From the NCBI GenBank assembly GCA_963731625.1, contig CAVSWH010000001.1, positions 1,630,257 to 1,694,256 on the forward strand: 64,000 nt of DNA, in the 5' to 3' direction. Both the position numbers and the translations under genes were made by a program. Under the pieces are notes generated by a model. That model was not told where the DNA came from. It saw only the letters and a list, made by a program, of their open reading frames with translations, and searched no databases. The stretch comes from PALSA-555 sp963731625. Lineage in GTDB: Bacteria > Actinomycetota > Acidimicrobiia > IMCC26256 > PALSA-555. Below are positions 43,981 to 52,354 of the stretch, piece after piece (the first letter of the stretch is position 1; the number at the start of each line of letters is the position of its first letter).

Positions 43981-44394
43981 TCAGGCGCTCCGGCGGCGGA
44001 CCAAGAAGGTGCCGGCGCCGCGGGACACCAGGGCCCGGTCGCCGTCGTGGACGGTCGCTTCGAGGTAGGCGACGCTGCCGGTGAGCCGCACGACCTCGCC
44101 GCGCACGACGAGCGCCTGGCCGGCCTGGCTGGCGCGGATCGTCTGATACGAGAGGTCGAGGGTCGCGGCGCGGTCGCCGCGGTCGAGCGCGCTGCTGGCG
44201 GCGAAGTTCATCGCCGCGTCGTGCACGACGCCGTAGACGCCGCCGTGGACGGTGCCGAGGGGGTTGCACGCCAACGCCGTCGGGTTCCACCGGGCCTCGG
44301 CCCAGCCCTCCCCGTACCGCTCGAACGACAGCCCGAGCTGGGAGAGCAACGGCATCCCGCCGTCACCGAGCGCCTGGTCGAGGTTCCGGGCCAT
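43981..44394 (-). CDS. Hotdog-fold thioesterase (PaaI family)
   Basis: This 137-residue protein has the 4HBT/PaaI core: ARWNPTALACNPLGTVHGGVYGVVHDAAMNFA (read as CNPLGTVHGGVYGVVHDAAM), with the HGG motif and the catalytic-type Asp three to eight residues on, then ATLDLSYQTIRASQAG and LVVRGEVVRLTGSVAYLEA. Such enzymes hydrolyse acyl- or aryl-CoA thioesters. It is divergent from the thiolase gene with 50 bp between starts, so the two could be co-regulated in acyl-CoA metabolism. Confidence 0.85.
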   Translation of the reverse strand: MARNLDQALGDGGMPLLSQLGLSFERYGEGWAEARWNPTALACNPLGTVHGGVYGVVHDAAMNFAASSALDRGDRAATLDLSYQTIRASQAGQALVVRGEVVRLTGSVAYLEATVHDGDRALVSRGAGTFLVRRRSA

Positions 44395-44444
44395 TCGGCG
44401 GAGCGTATCGTTGGCCCGACGCGCGGATGTGGTGGGAGGTTCCG

Positions 44445-45599
44445 ATGACGAACGCAGTGATCGTCGATGCGGTGCGGACCCCGTTGGGTCGCCGAAACGG
44501 CAAGCTCAAGGACTGGCATCCGGTCGACCTCGCGGCCTTCACGCTGCAGACACTCGTCGAGCGCAACGACCTCGACCCCGCGGTCGTCGACGACGTGATC
44601 ATGGGCTGCGTCTCCCAGGTCGGGGAGCAGGCCATCAACATCGGCCGCGATGCGCTCCTGGCTGCCGGCTTCCCGGAGTCGGTGCCCGGCACGACGGTCG
44701 ACCGCCAGTGCGGCTCCTCGCAGCAGGCCGCGCACTTCGCCGCGCAGGGCGTCATGGCCGGCGCCTACGACATCGTCATCGCGGCCGGTGTCGAGAGCAT
44801 GACCCGGGTCCCGATGGGCTCCTCCCTCCTCCCGGGGACGAACCCGTTCGGCCGAGTGCTGCCAACCCGCTACGACCTCGTCCCGCAGGGGGTCTCGGCC
44901 GAGCTCATCGCCGAGAAGTGGAGCATCCCCCGGGAGGAGAACGACGCCTTCTCGGTCGAGTCGCACCACAAGGCCGCCCGCGCGACCGACGAGGGCCGCT
45001 TCGAGCGCGAGATCGTGCCGGTCAGGGTCGAGACCGACGACGGCGCCGAGACGATGGCGCGGGACGAGGGCATTCGCCCCGACTCGACGCTCGAGACGCT
45101 CGCCAAGCTCAAGCCGGCGTTCAAGGCCGACGGCGTGATCACCGCCGCGAACTCGTCCCAGATCAGCGACGGTGCGGCCGCGATGCTCGTCATGAGCGAG
45201 GAGCGCGCCGCGGCGATGGGCTTCACCCCCCGGGCACGGTTCCACGCGTTCGCGCTCGCGGGCGTCGACCCCGTCCTCATGCTGACCGGACCGATCCCCG
45301 CGACGAGCAAGGTGCTCGAGCGGGCGCGGATGACGCTCGACGACATCGACCTCGTCGAGATCAACGAGGCGTTCGCGCCGGTCGTGCTGGCGTGGGCCCG
45401 TGAGCATCACCCCGACATGGCCAAGGTCAACGTGAACGGCGGCGCGATCGCGTTGGGTCACCCGCTGGGCTGCTCGGGTGCCCGTCTGATGGCGACGCTC
45501 GTGAGCGAGCTCGAGCGCACCGGCGCACGGTGGGGTCTCCAGACGATGTGCGAGGGCGGCGGCCTGGCGAACGCCACCATCCTCGAGCGACTCGGCTGA
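44445..45599 (+). CDS. Acetyl-CoA C-acyltransferase (thiolase)
   Basis: This 384-residue thiolase has the nucleophilic Cys at residue 89 (VDRQCGSSQQAAHF), the NEAFAPVVLAW motif, VNVNGGAIALGHPLGCSGAR with His and Cys of the active site (read as GGAIALGHPLGCSGAR), and the C-terminal TMCEGGGLANATILE. It joins or cleaves acyl-CoA chains in beta-oxidation or acetoacetyl-CoA formation; which one cannot be told. The ATG at 44445 has GGGAGG six bases before it. A TATCGT hexamer at 44405-44410 is a likely -10. Confidence 0.93.
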   Translation: MTNAVIVDAVRTPLGRRNGKLKDWHPVDLAAFTLQTLVERNDLDPAVVDDVIMGCVSQVGEQAINIGRDALLAAGFPESVPGTTVDRQCGSSQQAAHFAAQGVMAGAYDIVIAAGVESMTRVPMGSSLLPGTNPFGRVLPTRYDLVPQGVSAELIAEKWSIPREENDAFSVESHHKAARATDEGRFEREIVPVRVETDDGAETMARDEGIRPDSTLETLAKLKPAFKADGVITAANSSQISDGAAAMLVMSEERAAAMGFTPRARFHAFALAGVDPVLMLTGPIPATSKVLERARMTLDDIDLVEINEAFAPVVLAWAREHHPDMAKVNVNGGAIALGHPLGCSGARLMATLVSELERTGARWGLQTMCEGGGLANATILERLG

Positions 45600-45618
45600 G
45601 GAGTCGCCCGCACCGCTC

Positions 45619-45897
45619 ATGTCGTTGCTCGCGGTCTCCGTCGTCGGGTGGATCGTGCGGGGCGCGATCGCGCTCGTGGCGATGCTCGTCATCTACACCG
45701 TCGGGGCCGGCATCCTCCGGAAGTTCCAGCTCGCCCCGGAGGAGCCAGACCCGGAGCAGGTCGTGGCCGTGAACGCCCGGTTCCGGTGCACGGTCTGCGG
45801 CGCGGAGGTGACGATGACGGCGGCGCAGGCCGACGACGACATCGAGGCGCCCCGCCACTGCCGTGAGGACATGGTTCGCGTCGGACCCACGCCCTGA
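45619..45897 (+). CDS. Small membrane protein with zinc-ribbon-like tail
   Basis: This 92-residue protein has one membrane helix (about 7-33) and a cytoplasmic tail with FRCTVCGAEVTM and, 19 residues on, HCREDM. This could be a CxxC...HC metal site of rubredoxin or zinc-ribbon type. It starts 19 bp after the thiolase stop on the same strand. I do not recognise a named family. The cysteine spacing and the short anchor suggest a membrane-tethered zinc-binding protein. Confidence 0.6.
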   Translation: MSLLAVSVVGWIVRGAIALVAMLVIYTVGAGILRKFQLAPEEPDPEQVVAVNARFRCTVCGAEVTMTAAQADDDIEAPRHCREDMVRVGPTP

Positions 45898-45980
45898 CGG
45901 CCGTCCCGATCCGCCGCACGGTCCCCGCCACCCCATGCGCCCCGGTCGCACCGGGGGCGCCGCGCGTACGAGCCCCCTTG

Positions 45981-46012
45981 TTTTCCACAGCTGTGGACAA
46001 CCTTGGGGACAA
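45981..46012. promoter_or_regulatory. Inverted DnaA-box pair between convergent genes
   Basis: TTTTCCACA (45981-45989) and TGTGGACAA (45992-46000, perfect) face each other across two bases, with TGGGGACAA (one mismatch) at 46004-46012. GTTTTCCACAG and CTGTGGACAAC pair as an 11-bp hairpin with one mismatch, and the outer CCCC and GGGG extend it. It may bind DnaA, act as a two-way terminator, or both. Confidence 0.6.
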
Positions 46013-46031
46013 ATGACAGTTGTGTGGTTCC

Positions 46032-46283
46032 TCAGCGCAGCTGGGTCGAGAGCACGAAGCCGCCGACGAGGAGTCCGAGCCCGATGAACAGGTAGCCGTT
46101 GCGGGCGGTGCCGCCGGGCAGGAGCTGCAGGTAGTTGCCGAGGATCACGACCATGCCCAACGCCAGCGCGGTGAACATCGTCGCCGGCACCCACAGCGGG
46201 CTGCGCTTCGCGGCCTTGGGCTTCGGCGGCGTGTAGCGCGACGGCTTGCGCGGCGGTGGCTTGCGCCGCTTCGTCTTGGGCAC
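46032..46283 (-). CDS. crgA: Cell-division protein CrgA
   Basis: This 83-residue protein has a very basic N-terminus with PKTKRRKPPP and KPSRYTPPKPKAAK. Two membrane helices follow (about 31-51 and 62-80), with SPLWVPATMFTALALGMVVI leading the first and NGYLFIGLGLLVGGFVLSTQ making the second. This is the CrgA pattern, an actinobacterial divisome factor that interacts with FtsZ, FtsI/PbpB and other division proteins. It is divergent from the glutamine amidotransferase gene by 48 bp. Confidence 0.92.
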   Translation of the reverse strand: MPKTKRRKPPPRKPSRYTPPKPKAAKRSPLWVPATMFTALALGMVVILGNYLQLLPGGTARNGYLFIGLGLLVGGFVLSTQLR

Positions 46284-46319
46284 GGCGGAACCCTAGCCCT
46301 CGACGTCCGAGTCGCCACG

Positions 46320-46325
46320 TAGAGT
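46320..46325 (+). promoter_or_regulatory. -10 element for a leaderless gene
   Basis: TAGAGT ends six bases before the ATG at 46332. With standard geometry transcription would begin at or next to the start codon, so the transcript is probably leaderless. No ribosome binding site precedes the ATG, which agrees. Confidence 0.55.
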
Positions 46326-46331
46326 GCCGCG

Positions 46332-46922
46332 ATGGCGCGCGTCGTGGTCATCGACAACTACGACTCGTTCGTCTACAACCTCGTGCAGTATCTCGGGGAG
46401 CTCGGCGCGACCCCCGTCGTGCACCGCCACGACGCGATCGATCTGGACGGTCTGCGCGACCTGCGACCCGACGCGGTGCTCGTCTCGCCTGGCCCCCGCC
46501 GACCCGAGGACGCGGGCGTCTCGAACGCCGTCATCCGCGACTGCGGCGCGCGGGGCGTGCCGGTCCTCGGCGTCTGCCTAGGCCTGCAGTGCATCGGCCA
46601 GGTCTACGGCGGCGAGGTGGTCCGCACGCCGCGCGTGATGCACGGCAAGACGTCGGTGATCACCCACGACGGCGAAGGCGTGTTCGCCGGGCTGCCGAAC
46701 CCGCTGCAGGCCACCCGCTACCACTCGCTCGTCGTGGCGCGCGACTCGGTGCCCGCCGAGCTCGTGGTCAGCGCCGAGAGCGAGGACGGGCTCGTCATGG
46801 GGCTGCGCCACCGCGACGAGCCGGTCGAAGGCGTGCAGTTCCATCCCGAATCGATCCTCACCGAGTCGGGCCACGCGCTCCTCCACAACTTCCTCGACCG
46901 CGCCGGGCTCGTCCGCGTGTAG
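46332..46922 (+). CDS. pabA: Aminodeoxychorismate/anthranilate synthase glutamine amidotransferase
   Basis: This 196-residue class I glutamine amidotransferase begins VVVIDNYDSFVYNLVQYLG. The oxyanion motif is SPGPRRPEDAG, the nucleophile is in LGVCLGLQCIG (Cys), and the His-Glu pair is in VEGVQFHPESILTESG. It supplies ammonia to a chorismate-using partner subunit, making folate precursor or anthranilate; PabA and TrpG cannot be separated by sequence, and no partner gene is in the window. It converges on mutY with 1 bp between stops. Confidence 0.9.
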   Translation: MARVVVIDNYDSFVYNLVQYLGELGATPVVHRHDAIDLDGLRDLRPDAVLVSPGPRRPEDAGVSNAVIRDCGARGVPVLGVCLGLQCIGQVYGGEVVRTPRVMHGKTSVITHDGEGVFAGLPNPLQATRYHSLVVARDSVPAELVVSAESEDGLVMGLRHRDEPVEGVQFHPESILTESGHALLHNFLDRAGLVRV

Positions 46923-46923
46923 C

Positions 46924-47706
46924 TCACGGCAGCCGGGCGGTGCCCTCCTCGACGACCGCGAGGCCGTCGCGACGCAGCGACGCGAGCGCGCCCGCGTCGA
47001 GCAGCGGGGCCGGAGTGGGGCCGGCGCGCAGGCGCGCGAGGACCTCGCCGCGCCGCTGCCGGAAGGATCCGTCGTAGGGCGACGCCCGGGCTCGGTGCTC
47101 CGAGGGCAGCGGGCCCCGCGTGGCGCAGCGCCGCCGGAGCGGGCACGCCGGGCACCGGGGAGACGTCGGGTGGCAGAGCAGCGCACCCACGTCCATCAGG
47201 GCGAGGAGCCGGTCCCGGCCGGTGAGCGGGCCGCCGAGGCGTGCCATCGCCGCGTCCGCCGCCCGCGGCGTCAGCGGGTGCCCCACCACGCGCTCGAGGA
47301 CGCGGCGCACGTTCACGTCCACGGCGGGGACGTCGAGGTCGTCGGCCTGGGCGCGCACCGCACCGGCCGTGTAGCGACCGACGCCGGGCAGCTCGGTCAG
47401 GTCGGCGGGCCAGCCGTCGGCGGCGATCCGGCGGGCCGCGTCCCAGAGGCGCCGGGCCCGCCGCGGGTAGCCGAGGCGCCCCCACGCTTGGATGACATCA
47501 CCCGGGGAGGCGGCGGCCATCGCCTCGGGCGTGGGGAAGCGGTCCAGGAACGCGGCGTAGACCGCCTCGACGCGGGGGACCTGGGTCTGGTGGAGCATCA
47601 CCTCGGAGACGAGCACGGACCAGCGGTCACGCGTCGCCCGCCAGGGCAGCTCGTGGCGACCATGCTCCTCGTACCAGGTGCCGAGCGCGGACGCGCGGGC
47701 GGGCAT
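46924..47706 (-). CDS. mutY: Adenine DNA glycosylase MutY
   Basis: This 260-residue enzyme removes A opposite 8-oxoguanine. It has the catalytic Glu in LVSEVMLHQTQVPRVE, the helix-hairpin-helix LPGVGRYTAGAVRAQ, the catalytic Asp in VPAVDVNVRRVL and an iron-sulfur loop CHPTSPRCPACPLRRRC with C-x6-C-x2-C-x5-C spacing. After the cluster only about 60 residues remain, so the full NUDIX-like 8-oxoG recognition domain of E. coli MutY is absent, as in other actinobacterial forms. Its ATG overlaps the pknB stop by one base (TAATG). Confidence 0.94.
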   Translation of the reverse strand: MPARASALGTWYEEHGRHELPWRATRDRWSVLVSEVMLHQTQVPRVEAVYAAFLDRFPTPEAMAAASPGDVIQAWGRLGYPRRARRLWDAARRIAADGWPADLTELPGVGRYTAGAVRAQADDLDVPAVDVNVRRVLERVVGHPLTPRAADAAMARLGGPLTGRDRLLALMDVGALLCHPTSPRCPACPLRRRCATRGPLPSEHRARASPYDGSFRQRRGEVLARLRAGPTPAPLLDAGALASLRRDGLAVVEEGTARLP

Positions 47707-49526
47707 TACGCCACGCAGGCGATCATCACGACCGTGTTCGGGGCGACCTGGGTCCCGGCGGGCGGGTTCTCGGAGACGATCGGGGAGTTCGTGGCACACG
47801 TCGCCTGGACGCTCAGGCCGGCCCCGGTGAGCGCGGCGATCCCCGTGTCGCGCGGCTGGCCGATCACGTTGGGCACCGCGACGGTCTGCGGACCCGTTGA
47901 CACGAACAGCTGCACGGTCGAGCCCTTCGCCACCATCGTCCCCGCGGCCGGGTTCGTGGCGATGACCTTGCCCGCGGGGACGCTGTTGCTGCTCTGCCCG
48001 ACGATCGCCGGCTGGAGCCCCGCCTGGGTGATGGTGTTCGACGCGGTGACCTGGTCCTGGCCGGTGACCGTCGGCACCGAGACCTGCGGGGCCTGCGCGA
48101 CGGTGAGCGTGACGACCGACCCCCGCGCCACCTTCGTGTTCGAGGCGGGCGTCATGGCGAGCACGGTGTCGGGCGCCTGCGACGTCGTCGGCGTGTCCAT
48201 GCGCATGACCTGGACGCCGAGGGTCGCGAGCGTCTGCTGGCCCTGCTCGAAGGTCTGCCCGACGACGTTGGGGAGCGTCACCATGTTGTTCGCGACGCTG
48301 AGGGTGACGGTGTTGCCTTTCGTGAGCAGCGAGCCGGCCACGGGGCTCTGGCTCACGACCTGCCCGGGCGGCACGGCCGTCGACTCGACGGACACCTGCT
48401 TCACTTTGAAGCCGACGTGGACGAGGCGCGCGTCGGCGACCGCGAACGTCGGGTTGCCGGTCGTCACGTCGGGCACGGTGAGCTTCGGCGGCGCGTTCGA
48501 CGTGCCGAGCACCGAGTTCCGGAACGACGGGACGAGCAGGACGACGATCACTGCGGCGAGCAGGCCGAGCCCGATGACGACCGCGGCGATCGCGCCCCAG
48601 CGCCGCTTCGGCTCCTCCCAGAGGCCGGCGGCCTGGGTCGCCGCGGTGGCGGCGGCGACCGTGTCGGCGTCGGGCCGGTAGGACGCGGTGACGGGCCGGC
48701 CGCGCTCGAAGCGGATGAGGTCCTCGCGCATGTCGTCGGCCGACTGGTAGCGGTTGGCCAGGTTCTTGGCCATGGCGGCGAGGATGATCCGCTCGAGGTC
48801 GGGAGGCAGGTCGAGCGCGTAGTGCGATGGCGGCACGGGCGCCTCACGGACGTGCTTCATCGCCACGGCGACGGGCGTGTCGGCCTGGAACGGGGCCTGC
48901 CCGGTCACCATCTCGTAGAGCACGACCCCGAGGGCGTAGACGTCGGTGCGCCCGTCGACCGCGAAGCCCTGCGCCTGCTCGGGCGAGAAGTACGTGGCGG
49001 TGCCCATGACCGCGCCGGTCTGGGTCAGCCCCTGCGACGGGCTCGTCGGGTTCGCGGCGATCCCGAAGTCGGCGACCTTCACCTGGCCGGTCGAGGTGAT
49101 GAGCACGTTGCCCGGCTTGATGTCGCGGTGCACGACCCCGTTGCGGTGGGCGAAGGAGAGCGCGTCGGCGATCTCGGCGGCGATCCCCGCGGCCTGCACG
49201 GGCGGGATCCGGCCCTCGGCGCGCATGATGTCGCGCAGCGAGCGGCCCTCGACGAACTCCATGACGATGAAGTACGTGCCGTGCTCCTGGCCCCAGTCGT
49301 AGACACCGACGATGTTGGGATGGTTCAGCGCGGCGGCGTTCTGGGCCTCACGGCGGAAGCGCTCGACGAAGCTCGGGTCGCGGGCGTACTCCTGGAAGAG
49401 GACCTTCACCGCGACGGGCCGGTCGAGGACCTGGTCCTTTGCGAGGTACACCTCGGCCATGCCGCCCCGGGCGACGGGCCGCTCGATGACGTAGCGGTTC
49501 GCGAAGACGTCCCCGGCCTGAGCCAT
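47706..49526 (-). CDS. pknB: PASTA-domain Ser/Thr protein kinase PknB
   Basis: This 606-residue receptor kinase has a kinase domain at about 10-275 (YVIERPVARGGMAEVYLAKD, VAVKVLF, HRDIKPGNVLI, DFGIAAN, TQTGAVMGTATYFSPEQ). A juxtamembrane part and one membrane helix (about 308-330) follow, then four PASTA repeats (about 343-606) that bind muropeptide or lipid II. It controls cell growth by phosphorylating wall-synthesis proteins. The ATG lies 10 bp after a TAGCCT hexamer. It is separated from pbpA by 51 bp and is the last kinase of the fhaA-to-pknB group; no pknA copy is present. Confidence 0.96.
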   Translation of the reverse strand: MAQAGDVFANRYVIERPVARGGMAEVYLAKDQVLDRPVAVKVLFQEYARDPSFVERFRREAQNAAALNHPNIVGVYDWGQEHGTYFIVMEFVEGRSLRDIMRAEGRIPPVQAAGIAAEIADALSFAHRNGVVHRDIKPGNVLITSTGQVKVADFGIAANPTSPSQGLTQTGAVMGTATYFSPEQAQGFAVDGRTDVYALGVVLYEMVTGQAPFQADTPVAVAMKHVREAPVPPSHYALDLPPDLERIILAAMAKNLANRYQSADDMREDLIRFERGRPVTASYRPDADTVAAATAATQAAGLWEEPKRRWGAIAAVVIGLGLLAAVIVVLLVPSFRNSVLGTSNAPPKLTVPDVTTGNPTFAVADARLVHVGFKVKQVSVESTAVPPGQVVSQSPVAGSLLTKGNTVTLSVANNMVTLPNVVGQTFEQGQQTLATLGVQVMRMDTPTTSQAPDTVLAMTPASNTKVARGSVVTLTVAQAPQVSVPTVTGQDQVTASNTITQAGLQPAIVGQSSNSVPAGKVIATNPAAGTMVAKGSTVQLFVSTGPQTVAVPNVIGQPRDTGIAALTGAGLSVQATCATNSPIVSENPPAGTQVAPNTVVMIACVA

Positions 49527-49577
49527 GTGCCGAATCAGGCTACTGGTCGGCTTTGGCGTCGCGGCGTCTTGCGTCGC

Positions 49578-51041
49578 TCATGGGAGGCCGAGCGCGGTGC
49601 GCAGCATGCGGGCGGCGATGGGCGCGGCGACCGCGCCACCGGTGGCCTCGCTGCCGGCGTTCCCACCGTGCTCGACGATCACCGCGACCGCGTACTTCGG
49701 CGCCTGGGCCGGGGCGAACGCGACGAACCAGGCGTGCGGCGCCTGCCCCGGCGCGTTCTGGGCGGTCCCGGTCTTGCCGGCGACGGTCACGCCGGGAATC
49801 TGCGCGGCCGTGCCGGTCCCGCTCTGCACGACGTTGATCATGAGCTGGGTGACGGCCGCGGCGACCTGGGGTGTCGTTGCCGTCATCCACGGGCTCGGGT
49901 TGATGCGCTCCACGACCTTGCCGTTCGCGTCGCGGATCTCGCTCGCCACGTGCGGGGTCATGATCACCCCGCCGTTCGCGATGCCGTCCGCGACGAGCGC
50001 CATCTGCAGCGGGGTGACGGCGATGACGCCCTGGCCGATCCCGGCGAACGCGAACTGGGGCATGTTCTGGGCGAAGGACCCAGGGACGAGGCCGTTGCTG
50101 GCGACGGCGCCGGGGGCGTCGTCGAGGGGCGGCGCGGCGCCGATCCCGAACTTGGCCATGCCGGGCGGGAACAGCTCGCCGAGCTCGAGGCCGAGGCGCC
50201 CGAAGGTCGTGTTGCACGACTGCGTGAAGCCCTGGGTCAGCGTGCCGCCGCAGCTCTCCCCCCCGAAGTTCTGGAGGGTCGCGGTCGTCTGGGGGAGGCT
50301 GAGCTGGGTGAGGAACGGGAAGGTGGTGTCGGGGGTGGCCACGCCGTCCTCGAGCGCGACGGACGCGGTGACGGTCTTGAAGCTCGACCCCGGCGGGTAG
50401 AGCTCCCGGTAGGCGCGCGGGAGCGACGGATGGTCGGGGTTCGCGTTGAGGAGCGTGAAGGCTCCCTGCGCGATCTGGGCGTTGTGGCTCACGAGCGGGT
50501 TCGGGTCGTACGTCGGGTTCGAGTACATCGCCAGCACGTTGCCGGTCTGGACGTCCAGCACCACGACGGAGCCGCGCTGCGAGCCCAGCGCCGCCTGCGC
50601 GGTGCGCTGGAGGTCGGCGCGCAGCGACAGCACGACGTTGCCCGTCCCCTGTGTGCCCGAGAGCAGGTCGCCGAGGCTGTGGAGCTGCACGCGGAGGCTC
50701 TGGCCGGTCAGGTCGCTGTTGTAGGTGTTCTCGACGCCGGTCGAGCCGAACACGAACGACTGGTAGCCGACGACCTGGGAGAAGAGCCCGGCCGTCGGGT
50801 ACTGGCGCTGATACTTGAACTCGGTGCCGTCGTTCACCGACACCGAGTGCGCGACGACGGTCCCGTCCGCGGTGACGATGTCGCCGCGTGGCCGGTTCGC
50901 GTTCTGCAGCAGCGTCCGCACGTTGTGCGGGTTCTTGTTCAGGTTGTTGGCGTCGACGATCTGCAGGTAGGTGAGCTGACCGACGAGGACGAGCAGCAGG
51001 AGGATCAGGATCCCCCCGACCCGCCGGATGGCGGGGTTCAC
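49578..51041 (-). CDS. pbpA: Class B penicillin-binding protein PbpA
   Basis: This 487-residue transpeptidase has an N-terminal anchor (about 9-27), a dimerisation/linker region with ANRPRGDIVTADG, and the penicillin-binding domain. The nucleophile is Ser219 in PPGSSFKTV (SxxK), the second motif is SCN in TQSCNTTFGRLG, and the third is KTG in VAGKTGTAQ. It crosslinks peptidoglycan together with the RodA glycosyltransferase encoded just upstream, whose stop it overlaps by four bases. A standard PbpA/PBP2-type protein of actinomycetes. Confidence 0.96.
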   Translation of the reverse strand: MNPAIRRVGGILILLLLVLVGQLTYLQIVDANNLNKNPHNVRTLLQNANRPRGDIVTADGTVVAHSVSVNDGTEFKYQRQYPTAGLFSQVVGYQSFVFGSTGVENTYNSDLTGQSLRVQLHSLGDLLSGTQGTGNVVLSLRADLQRTAQAALGSQRGSVVVLDVQTGNVLAMYSNPTYDPNPLVSHNAQIAQGAFTLLNANPDHPSLPRAYRELYPPGSSFKTVTASVALEDGVATPDTTFPFLTQLSLPQTTATLQNFGGESCGGTLTQGFTQSCNTTFGRLGLELGELFPPGMAKFGIGAAPPLDDAPGAVASNGLVPGSFAQNMPQFAFAGIGQGVIAVTPLQMALVADGIANGGVIMTPHVASEIRDANGKVVERINPSPWMTATTPQVAAAVTQLMINVVQSGTGTAAQIPGVTVAGKTGTAQNAPGQAPHAWFVAFAPAQAPKYAVAVIVEHGGNAGSEATGGAVAAPIAARMLRTALGLP

Positions 51042-52354
51042 GGGGCGCGCGCCGTCACGCGGCCGCGGCCGGACGACGCGTGCGCGTTGTCGTCCGAGAT
51101 GCGGAGCAGCAGGCCGAGGATCACCCAGTTCGCCAAGAGCGACGAGCCGCCGTAGGAGATGAAGGGCAGCGTCACACCGGTCAGCGGGATCGTCCGGGTG
51201 ACCCCGCCGATGATCACGAAGCTCTGGAACCCGACGATGGCGGTGAGACCGGTCGCGAACAGCTTGGGGAAGGGCTGCTCGGCGCGCATGGCGATGCGCA
51301 GCCCGGCGCCGACGAAGAGCAGCAGCGCGATGAGGATGGCGACGGTCCCGATGAGCCCGAGCTCCTCGCCGATCGCGGCGAAGACGAAGTCCGTCGCGAC
51401 GTTGGGGATCTGTTTCGGGTTGCCCAGCCCGAGGCCCGTCCCCGCGAACCCGCCGGCGGCGAAGCCGAAGAGCCCCTGCACGAGCTGGTAGCCCTGGTTG
51501 TTCGCGTACTTGAACGGGTCGAGCCAGACGACGACGCGACTCTGCACGTGGGCGAACAGCTCGTACGCCGCGAAGGACGCCCCGAGGAACAGCACGAGCG
51601 CGAACAGCGTGTACGCGGCGCGGTCCGTCGCGACGTAGAGCATCACGGCGGCCAGCGCGAACACGAGCATCGCCTGACCAAGGTCGGTCTCGCGCACCAT
51701 GATGAGGATCGAGACCCCCCAGACGACGAGCAGCGGCCCGAGGTGACGGATCGCGGGGAGGCGCAGGCGCCCGAGGCGATGCCCACCGCGGGCCAGCAGC
51801 TCGCGCTTGTCGACCAGGTACGCCGCGAAGAAGAGGACGAGCAGCACCTTGGCCGCCTCACCCGGCTGGAAGTTGACCGGCCCGACCCCGACCCACAGGC
51901 GCGCCCCGTTGATCGTCTTGCCGATCCCGGGCGCCAGGGGCAGCAGGAGTGCGGCCATGCCGAGCAGCAAGAAGGTGTACCGGTAGCGCTCGAGCGTGCG
52001 GATGCGCTTGACGACCAGGAGGGTCAGCACGAAGGCGACGACGCTCACCGCCGTCCAGATCGCCTGGATGCGCCCGAGGTTGCTGTCGATGCGGGCGACG
52101 GTCACGAACCCGAGGCCGTTCAGGAGCGCCGCGATCGGGAGGAGCACCGGGTCGGCGTCGGGCGCGAGCCGGCGCACCGCGACGTGGGCCACGACGAAGA
52201 GCCCGAGGACCGCGACGAGGATGACCCACAGGTCGGCCGGCACGCTCGGCTTCTGCGCGAGCTGGACGAGGAGATAGCCGAAGGCGGCGACGATCACGGC
52301 GAGCACGCCGAGGCCGAGCTCGGACCCTCGGCGGTTCACGACCGCCGTGCTCAC
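51038..52354 (-). CDS. rodA: SEDS peptidoglycan glycosyltransferase RodA
   Basis: This 438-residue SEDS protein has about ten to twelve membrane helices. Conserved parts are GPVNFQPGEAAKVLLVLFFA, VRETDLGQAMLVFALA, FVFAAIGEELGLIGTVAIL and the ending TGVTLPFISYGGSSLLANW. The Asp in RETDLG and the Pro-x-Glu loop are the catalytic features of SEDS enzymes. The GTG at 52354 overlaps the PP2C stop (GTGA). RodA/FtsW ambiguity exists, but pairing with pbpA and the operon context favour RodA. Confidence 0.94.
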   Translation of the reverse strand: MSTAVVNRRGSELGLGVLAVIVAAFGYLLVQLAQKPSVPADLWVILVAVLGLFVVAHVAVRRLAPDADPVLLPIAALLNGLGFVTVARIDSNLGRIQAIWTAVSVVAFVLTLLVVKRIRTLERYRYTFLLLGMAALLLPLAPGIGKTINGARLWVGVGPVNFQPGEAAKVLLVLFFAAYLVDKRELLARGGHRLGRLRLPAIRHLGPLLVVWGVSILIMVRETDLGQAMLVFALAAVMLYVATDRAAYTLFALVLFLGASFAAYELFAHVQSRVVVWLDPFKYANNQGYQLVQGLFGFAAGGFAGTGLGLGNPKQIPNVATDFVFAAIGEELGLIGTVAILIALLLFVGAGLRIAMRAEQPFPKLFATGLTAIVGFQSFVIIGGVTRTIPLTGVTLPFISYGGSSLLANWVILGLLLRISDDNAHASSGRGRVTARAP

